Assembly: GCA_946886435.1 (NCBI GenBank)
Contig: CAMPIR010000007.1
Coordinates: 1-17,334, forward strand
Reading direction: 5' to 3'
Length of the DNA: 17,334 nucleotides
Origin: an uncultured Candidatus Saccharibacteria bacterium
Lineage (GTDB): Bacteria; Patescibacteria; Saccharimonadia; Saccharimonadales; UBA5946
Under the pieces are notes generated by a model. The model saw only the letters and a program-made list of their open reading frames with translations, was not told the origin of the DNA and made no database searches. The translations under genes were made by a program, and so were the position numbers. Positions 1-6,238 of the stretch are shown piece after piece (within the stretch, counting starts at the first letter, position 1; every line of letters starts with the position of its first letter).

Positions 1-3
1 GCA

Positions 4-31
4 TTGACAAATTAGTACAGATATTTATAGT
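4..31 (+). promoter_or_regulatory. Promoter of the first gene
   Basis: TTGACA at 4-9 and TATAGT at 26-31 are separated by 16 bp. Transcription would start near 37-38, leaving about 8 nt before the ATG at 46. No Shine-Dalgarno is seen in that leader. Confidence 0.6.
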
Positions 32-45
32 AGCTCTAATTTATT

Positions 46-483
46 ATGAAAGCATCGAACGTCGAATACTTATTTCATGGGTCACCTATCCCGGATTTGT
101 CTGAACTTATACCAAAACAAGCTAGAAGCGGCGCGAATCTGGATGGCGAACCTGCAGTATTTGCAACTCACGATCTTGACTATGCTACCTTCATGGCTCT
201 GATAGGGTCGAATCGATGGGGTGGATGGGATGGGGGCAGGTATCCAGGAAAGGGCTTTTACATCTATGAAGAGTTTTTAGAGTATCTCACGACTGACTAC
301 TATGACATAGACGGAGTCGTGTATTTTCTTGATAAAGCATGCTTCGAGAAACTAAGAGGATCAGAGTATATATCTACAAGTCCGGTTGTGCCGTTAGGAT
401 CGATTGCCGTATCGTATGCGGATTTACCTGCTAACATCACGATATTAGATGAGCCTCATCCAAGTAGAAAAAGAAAAAATTAG
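46..483 (+). CDS. Hypothetical protein, possible ADP-ribosyltransferase-like fold
   Basis: This encodes 145 aa with no signal peptide or membrane segment. The pattern resembles small bacterial proteins thought to share the ADP-ribosyltransferase/RNA 2'-phosphotransferase fold: FHGSP at residues 10-14, a VFAT segment at 38-41 followed by a helix, a VVYFLD strand at 91-96, and a Ser-rich STSPVVPLG loop at 110-118. The HGS near the N-terminus would correspond to the NAD-binding His. A second catalytic residue cannot be assigned by eye. The tail is basic (RKRKN). The gene is more AT-rich than genes further right, and it is preceded by a good promoter but no ribosome binding site. It could instead be an unrelated hypothetical; the fold call rests on motif resemblance only. 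Confidence 0.6.
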   Translation: MKASNVEYLFHGSPIPDLSELIPKQARSGANLDGEPAVFATHDLDYATFMALIGSNRWGGWDGGRYPGKGFYIYEEFLEYLTTDYYDIDGVVYFLDKACFEKLRGSEYISTSPVVPLGSIAVSYADLPANITILDEPHPSRKRKN

Positions 484-512
484 CTAGATTCTAATAGAAA
501 TGATTTCGTTCC

Positions 513-527
513 GTTCGAAGTACGTCC
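513..527 (+). repeat. 15-bp direct repeat, copy 1
   Basis: GTTCGAAGTACGTCC lies 30 nt after the stop of the first gene and 60 nt before the ATG at 588. An identical copy lies at 893-907. It is not a palindrome over its full length and is not a tRNA T-arm, because the flanks cannot pair. Confidence 0.75.
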
Positions 528-587
528 GCTAAGGGCGTCAAAATACTTAAGCTTGGACTTTTTATATTTTAAGAGCACTATAAATTT

Positions 588-878
588 ATGACTGACAGAG
601 TATATCCTACCGAAAAAAACCTTGGTAAAAACTGCGAGTTTTGGCAGGGTGTAAACATTGACCCTTCTAAACAAATGGGTGCTATGGCCGTAGGCTGCTT
701 TTTTCCTAAAGCCGAGATGGAAGGACGCCTAAGTTGTGAAGGAATAATTGATGATGTATGCCTGCGATTGAAGGATGGCAGACCGGCCAAAAGTTTGACC
801 GAGGAACAGATCATAGAATTACGTCATCGAATCCCCCACAGAAATAATCGAGACTTGCCACCGGGTGATGTTAAGTAG
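588..878 (+). CDS. Hypothetical protein, 96 aa
   Basis: I do not recognise this protein. It is small and soluble-looking, with three cysteines (C16, C37, C50; a fourth at C58), a charged helical stretch around residues 70-82 (EEQIIELRHRI) and a Pro/Gly tail (LPPGDVK). No Shine-Dalgarno precedes the ATG. The sequence before it is very AT-rich, with TATATT at 563-568 and CACTAT at 576-581 as possible -10 boxes; the latter ends 6 nt before the ATG. The gene is bracketed by the 15-bp repeats at 513-527 and 893-907. It could be a small mobile or lineage-specific gene, or a false ORF. The overlapping minus-strand frames look worse. Confidence 0.45.
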   Translation: MTDRVYPTEKNLGKNCEFWQGVNIDPSKQMGAMAVGCFFPKAEMEGRLSCEGIIDDVCLRLKDGRPAKSLTEEQIIELRHRIPHRNNRDLPPGDVK

Positions 879-892
879 ACGTTTGCCGATAA

Positions 893-907
893 GTTCGAAG
901 TACGTCC
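893..907 (+). repeat. 15-bp direct repeat, copy 2
   Basis: This is an exact second copy of GTTCGAAGTACGTCC, 14 nt after the stop at 878 and 61 nt before the ATG at 969. The near-identical distance to the next start as in copy 1 suggests a regulatory element rather than only a duplication scar. Confidence 0.75.
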
Positions 908-955
908 AGACCGGGGTGCCACGCTCATGCATAAGACCTCCTCGGGAGATTTTGC

Positions 956-961
956 TATGAT
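956..961 (+). promoter_or_regulatory. -10 box of a leaderless gene
   Basis: TATGAT is followed by exactly 7 nt (ATAGGAT) and then the ATG at 969, so the predicted transcript starts at the ATG. A clear -35 is not seen. Confidence 0.5.
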
Positions 962-968
962 ATAGGAT

Positions 969-1409
969 ATGAAGACGACGTATCAAACGACTGTTATCGG
1001 ACATGGAAGGCATGCGTCGATCGAAATACCTGACAAGAACCTAAAAGAGCTTGGCGCAAATAAACGAGCCCCGCTAAAGGTAACCGTCAATAACTATACG
1101 TACCAAAGTACGGCCACGGGTGTAGACGGCAAATGCATGGTCGTATTTCCATCAAAAGATCGTGCGGCTTCGGGGGCGGCCGCGGGCGACCGCATCACGG
1201 TAACTTTAGAGCTTGATAGCGGGTATCGAAATGTGGAGATTCCAAAAGAGCTGCGTGCGTCCTTAGAGACGAATGGACTCAGTGAAATATTTCGAGATCT
1301 GACATATTCAACGCGCAAAGAATACGCTCGACAAGTCGGTGAAGCTAAGGCAGAAGAAACCAAAAAACGAAGAGTCGAAAAAATTGTAGCGCAGCTGAGA
1401 GCGAAATAA
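969..1409 (+). CDS. DUF1905 / YdeI-OmpD-associated family protein
   Basis: This is 146 aa with two parts. Residues about 4-84 form a DUF1905-like beta barrel: IEIPDKNLKELGA at 18-30, VTVNNYTYQSTATGVDGK at 38-55, then AAGDRITVTLELD at 71-83. Residues about 91-144 resemble the C-terminal tail seen in YdeI/OmpD-associated ('bacteriocin-protection') proteins: IPKEL, FRDLTYSTRKEYARQV, EETKKRRVEKIVAQL. That helical, Lys/Arg-rich tail is typical. The biochemical function of the family is not established. The start is set by the leaderless pattern TATGAT-7 nt-ATG; no ribosome binding site is present. A copy of the 15-bp element lies upstream. Confidence 0.85.
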   Translation: MKTTYQTTVIGHGRHASIEIPDKNLKELGANKRAPLKVTVNNYTYQSTATGVDGKCMVVFPSKDRAASGAAAGDRITVTLELDSGYRNVEIPKELRASLETNGLSEIFRDLTYSTRKEYARQVGEAKAEETKKRRVEKIVAQLRAK

Positions 1410-1443
1410 AAACAAACAGACTACACTGGCATTTTTTGTGGCG

Positions 1444-1449
1444 TATAAT
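1444..1449 (+). promoter_or_regulatory. -10 box for the kinase/regulator operon
   Basis: A perfect TATAAT with a weak -35 region gives a leader of about 50 nt before the AGGAG at 1494-1498. Unlike its neighbours, this is a conventional led, Shine-Dalgarno-containing transcript. Confidence 0.55.
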
Positions 1450-1493
1450 GAGACGAAGAAACACACACCTCGTATATCATAAACTAGCTATCT

Positions 1494-1509
1494 AGGAGTT
1501 CTCGCTATT
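1494..1509 (+). promoter_or_regulatory. Ribosome binding site followed by an in-frame ATT
   Basis: AGGAG at 1494-1498 is followed by an 8-nt spacer and ATT at 1507-1509. The frame is open from 1483 (an in-frame TAA sits at 1480) and contains no ATG, GTG or TTG before 1537. It is therefore either a rare ATT start or a Shine-Dalgarno oddly far (38 nt) from the ATG. Confidence 0.4.
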
Positions 1510-1536
1510 ACTCAAAATGCCAAGAAGACTTCCGAT

Positions 1537-2709
1537 ATGAGTCGTCCGTCATTGCGAAACGAACACACAAAGACGCTTACGGAACTTGATCGTTACAAGC
1601 TCCTGGTTGAGAATGTTCAGGACTATGCGATATTTTTCATGGACGCGGATGGGTATATCCAGACGTGGAACAAAGGTGCTGAGAAAAATAAAGGCTATAC
1701 TCGGAGCGAGATCGTCGGCCAGCATTTCTCAATATTTTATATGCCCGAAGATATCGCGGAAAAAAAGCCGGAGCGCGAGCTAACTATCGCTAAAAAACTT
1801 GGGCGCGTCGAGGACGAGGACTGGCGCGTACGCAAAGACGGTACCATGTTCTGGGCAAATGTCGTTATCACCTCCCTCTATGACGAGTCGGGCAAACTGC
1901 AGGGTTTCGCAAAAGTCACCCGTAACCTGACTGAAAGAAAAGAGCACGAGGATAACCTTAGAGCCGCTAACGCACTCCTGCGAGAACAGCAAAAAGAGTT
2001 GCAACGCCTCAATGATTCGAAAGATGAATTCATCTCACTCGCTTCGCACCAACTCCGTACTCCAGCGACCGCCGTCAAGCAACTACTTGGCCTGCTGCTC
2101 GAAGGTTTCGAAGGTGAACTTCCAGATAATATTCAGAGGATTATCGAGAAAAGCTACGAGAGCAACGAGCGTCAGATCGCGATCGTAAACAGCTTGCTCC
2201 GCGTTGCCCAGGTTGATGCCGGAAAAGTCGTGCTCCATAAGACGGTTCACGATATCAACAGCGTCATAAACGGCCTGTTGCTACAGCACTCAGGCGTTAT
2301 AGCCGAACGCGATCAGATAGTGACATGGGATCTTCCTAAAAAGCCATTGCCCGGCTATATCGACGAACAGTACTTCCGAATGGCGCTGGAAAATATTCTC
2401 GATAACGCATCAAAATACACTGATCAAGGAGGTACGATACACGTAAGAACCGAAAGCCGTGACGACCTCGTTCATGTTGAAATCAGCGATACGGGCGTAG
2501 GTATCCCCGAGGCCAATATGGGGAGGTTGTTTGAGAAGTTTCATCGTATCCCCAACGATCTTTCACACAAGATATCCGGCAGCGGGCTCGGTTTGTACTG
2601 GGTAGAAAAGATCATCGATCTTCATAACGGAACGATCGGAGTTGATTCAAAGTTAGGCGAGGGAACGACATTTCACATATACGTGCCAGCCGGAGCCGGC
2701 GATGCGTAA
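1537..2709 (+). CDS. PAS-domain sensor histidine kinase
   Basis: This 390-aa kinase has no membrane segment and should be cytosolic. Residues about 20-135 form a PAS domain (DYAIFFMDADGYIQTWN near 29-45, ending in TRNLTERK at 128-135), followed by a short coiled linker. The HisKA segment has phospho-acceptor His171 in SHQLRTPAT, with Gln where most kinases have Glu after the His. The HATPase domain shows the N box with N286/N290, DTGVGIP at 318-324, the F box FEKF at 332-335 and GSGLGL at 348-353. All catalytic boxes are intact. It overlaps the following receiver gene by 8 bp, so the two are surely cognate. Its paralogue is at 14048-15271. The ATG at 1537 has only a weak AAGAAGA upstream. An in-frame ATT at 1507 lies 8 nt after AGGAG and would add 10 residues. 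Confidence 0.93.
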   Translation: MSRPSLRNEHTKTLTELDRYKLLVENVQDYAIFFMDADGYIQTWNKGAEKNKGYTRSEIVGQHFSIFYMPEDIAEKKPERELTIAKKLGRVEDEDWRVRKDGTMFWANVVITSLYDESGKLQGFAKVTRNLTERKEHEDNLRAANALLREQQKELQRLNDSKDEFISLASHQLRTPATAVKQLLGLLLEGFEGELPDNIQRIIEKSYESNERQIAIVNSLLRVAQVDAGKVVLHKTVHDINSVINGLLLQHSGVIAERDQIVTWDLPKKPLPGYIDEQYFRMALENILDNASKYTDQGGTIHVRTESRDDLVHVEISDTGVGIPEANMGRLFEKFHRIPNDLSHKISGSGLGLYWVEKIIDLHNGTIGVDSKLGEGTTFHIYVPAGAGDA

Positions 2710-3073
2710 GATACTGCTCGTCGAGGATGAGCCTATTCTCCGAGAGACGTACCAGATCATCCTCTCGACCCAACCCTATAGGTGCGATGTAGCGGACAAT
2801 GGAAAAGTAGCCTTGGAAAAGTGCGAAACCCAGGACTATGACCTCATCTTGCTCGATCTGATGATGCCAACTATGAATGGCGTGGAGTTCTTAGAAAACT
2901 TCAAAAAACTTGAAGAGATGAAAACAAAGATCATTATCCTCAGCAATCTTTCATCCGGCAAAGAGCTGGAACGGACGCGCGAACTGGGCGTGATGAGAAG
3001 CTTGCTCAAATCAGACCTGTCGCCGTCGCAACTGATCGCAACGATTCGTTACGAACTTGACGCAGCCCGATAG
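2702..3073 (+). CDS. Receiver-only response regulator
   Basis: This 123-aa protein is a single CheY-like receiver with no output domain. The acidic pocket is E8/D9, the phospho-acceptor is D52 in LLDLMMP, the switch residue is S81 and the conserved Lys is K103. GGAG at 2692-2695, inside the kinase gene, sits 6 nt before the ATG. The 8-bp overlap with the kinase indicates translational coupling and a cognate pair. With no DNA-binding domain it probably acts by protein contact or in a phosphorelay; the target is not evident nearby. Confidence 0.93.
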   Translation: MRKILLVEDEPILRETYQIILSTQPYRCDVADNGKVALEKCETQDYDLILLDLMMPTMNGVEFLENFKKLEEMKTKIIILSNLSSGKELERTRELGVMRSLLKSDLSPSQLIATIRYELDAAR

Positions 3074-3107
3074 GTAACCGTATAGGCGGGTACTGCGTTG
3101 TTATCTT
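3061..3107 (+). terminator. Possible terminator after the receiver gene
   Basis: CGCAGCCCG at 3061-3069 can pair with CGGG (3087-3090) and CTGCG (3093-3097) around a 2-nt bulge. A T-rich run follows at 3098-3110. The stem overlaps the stop codon at 3071-3073. The loop is long (17 nt), so this is only moderately convincing. Confidence 0.35.
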
Positions 3108-3173
3108 TTTCACATATTATTGTGCCGTTTGGGGCTATTCTGTGAACAAGTTAAGGCAAAGGAGATGTACGCG

Positions 3174-3539
3174 ATGGCAACTTTAGCGCAAAAATATAAG
3201 CGAGAAGATACGTTTTGGCGACGATGGGCAGCTGTATTTATCCTGTTTGCATTTTTCTTTTTGAGCTGGGGAGGACAGTATGTAAACCAGATGCAGGAAG
3301 CCAAGCAGCAAAGTGAACAACACGGGCAAGTGTTTCAGATGAGCGAGTTTATGCCGCAGTTCTGGTCTGCTACGTTTGAGAACTGGCAGTCAGAGTGGCT
3401 GCAGTTGGCTGTTCAGGCAATACTTATTGCTGCGCTGGCAGACTATCTATTTCGCAAAGGCAACACCGACCACTATGAGACACAGCTGATGATTGAAGAC
3501 CTCAAAAAAGAAGTCAAAGCACTACAAAAGAAACGCTAG
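3174..3539 (+). CDS. DUF6766-like small membrane protein
   Basis: This is 121 aa from the ATG at 3174, chosen because AAAGGAG at 3158-3164 ends 9 nt before it. The ATG at 3165 is too close, and the one at 3120 has no ribosome binding site. A charged N-terminus is followed by a membrane segment at about residues 18-34, a polar loop, the motif ATFENWQSEWLQL at 66-78, a second membrane segment at about 76-94 and a Lys-rich helical tail (EDLKKEVKALQKKR). The NWQSE motif within the second helix is the family signature as I recall it. Function is unknown. It is convergent with the metallopeptidase gene, with a 4-bp overlap at the stops. Confidence 0.8.
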   Translation: MATLAQKYKREDTFWRRWAAVFILFAFFFLSWGGQYVNQMQEAKQQSEQHGQVFQMSEFMPQFWSATFENWQSEWLQLAVQAILIAALADYLFRKGNTDHYETQLMIEDLKKEVKALQKKR

Positions 3540-4333
3540 AGCCGGCACGACGATGAGTTGCCGGTTGCGTAGCCCTGCCGAAACGCCCCGATACGCTGCT
3601 CACTCGATCCGTGAGTCCAGGTTTCGGGGTTTATCTGGCCTTCGGTTTTTTGCTGAATACGATCATCACCGATGGCACCGGCTAACTCCAGTGCTTCGTT
3701 TACTTCGCTTTCGTTCTCAAAGATAGACGTGATCGAATGCGCCCAGCTGCCCGCATAACAATCTGCCTGCAGCTCGAGCGAAACGGAATCAGTCTGTTGA
3801 GTCATTGAGCCTTCGAGGTTCTGAACATGATGGCCAACCTCGTGAGCGATAACGTACGCCTGCGCAACATCACCCCTGTTGGCGCCCAGACTGCGATGGA
3901 TCTCGTCAAAGAACGTCTCATCGAGGTATATTGTCTGGTCGCTCGGGCAATAGTGTGGGCCAACCTGCGAGGTTGCGATACCGCAGCCAGACTGGGTTAT
4001 GTCGCGAAAGAGAACAAAGTTTGGCGGTGTGTATCGTTCTCCCTGGGCGGCGAATTGATTCCCCCAATATTCGTTGGTTGAGCCTAAGACCTTTTCCGCA
4101 AAGCCTTTGTAGTTAGTGCTGTCTTCGAAAGTGGCTTGCTGCGAAGTCGAGGTTTGGTTGATGGCCTCACCTAGGATTGTTTCGAGAACTTGCGGAGCGG
4201 ACTGTCCAGATAGTAGTAAAAAGGCTGCGGTAATAACGAGGCCGGTGATGCCGCCGCCAAGCGTCAAGGCTGCGCCGCTGCCGCGTCTGTCTTCGATACT
4301 GCCACTGCTACCGATCTTGTCCCATAGCGCCAT
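3536..4333 (-). CDS. YpfJ-type neutral zinc metallopeptidase
   Basis: This 265-aa membrane-anchored protein belongs to the putative neutral zinc metallopeptidase family (YpfJ-like). A cytoplasmic N-terminus with an EDRRGSG motif at residues 14-20 precedes one membrane helix at about 24-43. The catalytic domain lies outside: YCPSDQTIYLD at 128-138, the zinc site HEVGHH at 164-169, ELQADCYAG at 187-195 supplying the third ligand region, and THGSSEQR at 240-247. Length and motif order match full-length family members. The physiological substrate is unknown. The start is supported by GAGAAGG (4343-4349) 9 nt upstream, with TAAAAT at 4361-4366 as a possible -10. Confidence 0.92.
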   Translation of the reverse strand: MALWDKIGSSGSIEDRRGSGAALTLGGGITGLVITAAFLLLSGQSAPQVLETILGEAINQTSTSQQATFEDSTNYKGFAEKVLGSTNEYWGNQFAAQGERYTPPNFVLFRDITQSGCGIATSQVGPHYCPSDQTIYLDETFFDEIHRSLGANRGDVAQAYVIAHEVGHHVQNLEGSMTQQTDSVSLELQADCYAGSWAHSITSIFENESEVNEALELAGAIGDDRIQQKTEGQINPETWTHGSSEQRIGAFRQGYATGNSSSCRL

Positions 4334-4382
4334 ATAGCTATACCTTCTCTCTTAGCTATAATTTTAAGCTATCGAGGAGGAG

Positions 4383-4411
4383 ATGACAAAACCGCCCCTG
4401 TTTGTTACAAT
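4383..4411 (+). promoter_or_regulatory. tRNA-His promoter
   Basis: ATGACA at 4383-4388 (5 of 6 matches to TTGACA) and TACAAT at 4406-4411 are separated by 17 bp. Transcription would begin about 9 nt before the tRNA. Confidence 0.6.
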
Positions 4412-4426
4412 TGTTTGGCTAGCCAT

Positions 4427-4504
4427 GGCGGATGTAGCTCAGTTGGTTAGAGCGCTGGGTTGTGGTCCCGGAGGCCGTGGGTTCAAGACCCATCATTCGC
4501 CCCA
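4427..4504 (+). tRNA. trnH: tRNA-His (GTG)
   Basis: The cloverleaf is complete. The acceptor stem 4428-4434 pairs with 4494-4500, the anticodon loop TTGTGGT carries GTG, the T stem is GTGGG/CCCAT with loop TTCAAGA, and CCA is encoded at 4502-4504. The histidine-specific extra base G-1 is encoded at 4427 opposite discriminator C73 at 4501, which confirms the identity. The CCA is also the first part of the downstream hairpin. Confidence 0.97.
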
Positions 4505-4547
4505 TATAAAATATCTCAGGTCATTTGATCTGGGATATTTTATATGG
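4502..4547. terminator. Bidirectional hairpin terminator fused to tRNA-His CCA
   Basis: A near-perfect stem pairs 4502-4523 with 4526-4547: 22 bp including a few G-T pairs, with a nominal 2-nt loop (in practice larger). It begins with the tRNA CCA paired to TGG at 4545-4547. The outer half is A/T-only, so a T-rich run occurs on both strands. It also lies just beyond the stop of the minus-strand oxidoreductase gene at 4552. Confidence 0.75.
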
Positions 4548-4551
4548 ACTC

Positions 4552-5490
4552 TTATTCGCGTATTCTGAGCACAACCTTGCCGTGAACCACTCCTGACTCT
4601 CGTGCTTCGAAGGCGGCGCGCACGTCTTCGAGCGGGAAGACTGTATCAACTTGTGGGGTGACAGCGCCAGTTTCGATCAAACGGTTGAGCTCTTCAAGTA
4701 TCTCGGTTGTGACGTGTGTGGTTTGCTTTATCGCCATGATTCCATGCTGGGCCGCAAGCGCTTCATCAGGCTCGGCCACCATAGAAACGGCAACCCCGCC
4801 TTCGCTGAGCACCTGAAATGTCCTGTTGAAATCATCGCCGCCCACCGTATCGAAAACTGCGTCATAGTTCTGCAGAGTCTGAGTGAAATCTTCTACCTGG
4901 TAATCGATAACCTCGTCTGCACCGAGACTCTTAACGAACTCGATACCTTCCCCGGTTGCGGTGGTAGCGACGTACGCACCGATATGTTTCGCGGCCTGGA
5001 TTGCGATCGAGCCGATACCGCCGGCACCACCATTGATAAAAAGTTTTTGGTCAGGTTGGAGCTCGACGTGCATCATCAGCGCCTGGAGAGCGCTAGCACC
5101 GACAAGTGGCAGTGAGGCTGCTTCGATAAACTCAAGACCCTCTGGTACTCGGGTGACCTGTGTGGAAGCAGCCGCGGCGTACTCAGCGAATGCACCACTA
5201 CTTTTTGAGACAACGTTTGCTTGGCCGTATACTCGATCACCGCTAGAGAGCGATGTGACGTCGGCACCTATCTTCTGGACGATGCCAGCAATGTCGCCAC
5301 CAAGAGTAATCGGTAGCTCGAGGGGGATTGAGTCCTTCGCGGCACCGCTACGGATGGTCGTGTCAAACGGGTTTATGCTCGCAGCGTGTACCTCGATGAG
5401 CACCTGCTTGTCGGTTATCTCTGGTATTTCAACTTCATTGATCTCGATAACTGAAACATCTCCATAGGTATTTATCTGTGCAGCTTTCAT
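4552..5490 (-). CDS. MDR-family NAD(P)-dependent oxidoreductase (quinone reductase-like)
   Basis: This 312-aa zinc-independent medium-chain dehydrogenase/reductase is soluble. The N-terminal GroES-like domain shows VHAASINPFDTTIRSG (34-49) and the LGGDIAGIV segment (63-71). The Rossmann domain has the nucleotide-binding GGAGGIG at 154-160, then KSLGADEVIDY at 187-197 and VFDTVGGDD at 212-220. Cysteines of the structural zinc lobe are absent, placing it with the quinone-oxidoreductase branch. The substrate cannot be told. The start is set by AGGAGG at 5495-5500, 4 nt upstream. The -10 TATACT lies at 5524-5529 on the minus strand. The gene is divergent from the sortase. Confidence 0.92.
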   Translation of the reverse strand: MKAAQINTYGDVSVIEINEVEIPEITDKQVLIEVHAASINPFDTTIRSGAAKDSIPLELPITLGGDIAGIVQKIGADVTSLSSGDRVYGQANVVSKSSGAFAEYAAAASTQVTRVPEGLEFIEAASLPLVGASALQALMMHVELQPDQKLFINGGAGGIGSIAIQAAKHIGAYVATTATGEGIEFVKSLGADEVIDYQVEDFTQTLQNYDAVFDTVGGDDFNRTFQVLSEGGVAVSMVAEPDEALAAQHGIMAIKQTTHVTTEILEELNRLIETGAVTPQVDTVFPLEDVRAAFEARESGVVHGKVVLRIRE

Positions 5491-5523
5491 GGAACCTCCT
5501 GGTTATGTCGGTATGTACCCTCT

Positions 5524-5529
5524 AGTATA
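5524..5529 (-). promoter_or_regulatory. -10 box of the oxidoreductase gene
   Basis: TATACT on the minus strand gives a leader of about 27 nt carrying the AGGAGG ribosome binding site. Confidence 0.5.
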
Positions 5530-5553
5530 TCAACCCCGTAAGCGGGAATTGAT
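5529..5553. promoter_or_regulatory. Imperfect palindrome between divergent promoters
   Basis: ATCAA at 5529-5533 and CCCG at 5535-5538 mirror CGGG at 5543-5546 and TTGAT at 5549-5553, around TAAG. It abuts the oxidoreductase -10 and lies about 20 bp upstream of the sortase -10. It could be an operator shared by both genes; no regulator gene is adjacent. Confidence 0.35.
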
Positions 5554-5573
5554 GGCGTAATAGTATTTTCCGG

Positions 5574-5579
5574 TATACT
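5574..5579 (+). promoter_or_regulatory. -10 box of the sortase gene
   Basis: TATACT, followed by GGAT as at 11120-11129. The predicted start near 5586-5587 excludes the ATG at 5582 and leaves a leader of about 7 nt before the ATG at 5594. Confidence 0.55.
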
Positions 5580-5593
5580 GGATGTACGAGCGT

Positions 5594-6238
5594 ATGAGAT
5601 ACAACTACAAAAAAGGGGTAGAGAAACAGAAAAGTCGAAAGTGGGTAGCACTACCCATTTTGGGTTTGTTCGGTGGGCTTTATATGCTCGCGAACGCACT
5701 CGCACCGACGGTCCCTCAGATTTTCGTATCTGCTGATGCTACGGCAAAAAAACTGGTCGTCTCTCGGCCAGGGCTTCAGGAGAACCGGTTGTATCTGCCT
5801 AAGATAAACGTCGATGTCGCCGTTGTGCCTGTCGACGACGACGAGGCAGCTGCACTGGAAAAAGGAGCGATAAACCGCTCTCCAAGCAGCGGTAACCCGA
5901 AAGAGGGTGGTAACTTCGTCCTTGCGGCTCACCGGTTCAATATGGGGCTGACCCCCAACAATACCCGAGCAAAGTCACCGTTTTACTATCTAAATAAGAT
6001 ATCCGAAGGGGATGATATATACCTTGACTATGAAGGGGTGAGATATGCCTATAAGGTCATCGAAACAAGGAGCGTTAAACCAGATGCAGTTGAGATCGAA
6101 GAACGAACTGATGACGATAGGTTAACCCTCTATACATGTGAGCTTGCTGGCCCAGAGGCAGGGCGCGACGTCGTTATCGCCGAGCCTCAGGGCGTGATTG
6201 TGTGGACGAGTGGCGTTCCGAAGCTTAAAGCTCTCTAA
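5594..6238 (+). CDS. Sortase family transpeptidase
   Basis: This is 214 aa from the ATG at 5594; the ATG at 5582 lies upstream of the predicted transcription start. A basic cytoplasmic N-terminus is followed by one membrane helix at about residues 17-37, with the catalytic domain outside. The catalytic triad is visible: His113 in LAAHR, Cys182 in TLYTCEL and Arg191 in AGRDVV. The protein should cleave sorting-signal proteins and join them to cell wall or to each other. No LPXTG-type substrate is encoded in this window, so it is probably a housekeeping or single sortase. I cannot assign its class (D/E-like by the TLYTC motif) with confidence. Its 3' end overlaps murA by 14 bp, convergently. 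Confidence 0.92.
   Translation: MRYNYKKGVEKQKSRKWVALPILGLFGGLYMLANALAPTVPQIFVSADATAKKLVVSRPGLQENRLYLPKINVDVAVVPVDDDEAAALEKGAINRSPSSGNPKEGGNFVLAAHRFNMGLTPNNTRAKSPFYYLNKISEGDDIYLDYEGVRYAYKVIETRSVKPDAVEIEERTDDDRLTLYTCELAGPEAGRDVVIAEPQGVIVWTSGVPKLKAL

Noticed and set aside
513..907. Integron-type attC sites at the 15-bp repeats
   Set aside because: The core GTTCGAAG does not fit GTTRRRY, no matching RYYYAAC partner or attC-like fold was found, and no integrase is in the window.
4383..4568. 61-aa plus-strand frame with AGGAGGAG just upstream
   Set aside because: It runs straight through tRNA-His and the following hairpin. Its ATG is part of the tRNA -35 box, and the AVAQLVRALGCGPGGRGFK-like stretch is a known artefact of translating tRNA genes.
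4961..5467. 168-aa plus-strand frame opposite the oxidoreductase
   Set aside because: Antisense shadow; the oxidoreductase has clear domain motifs and AGGAGG.
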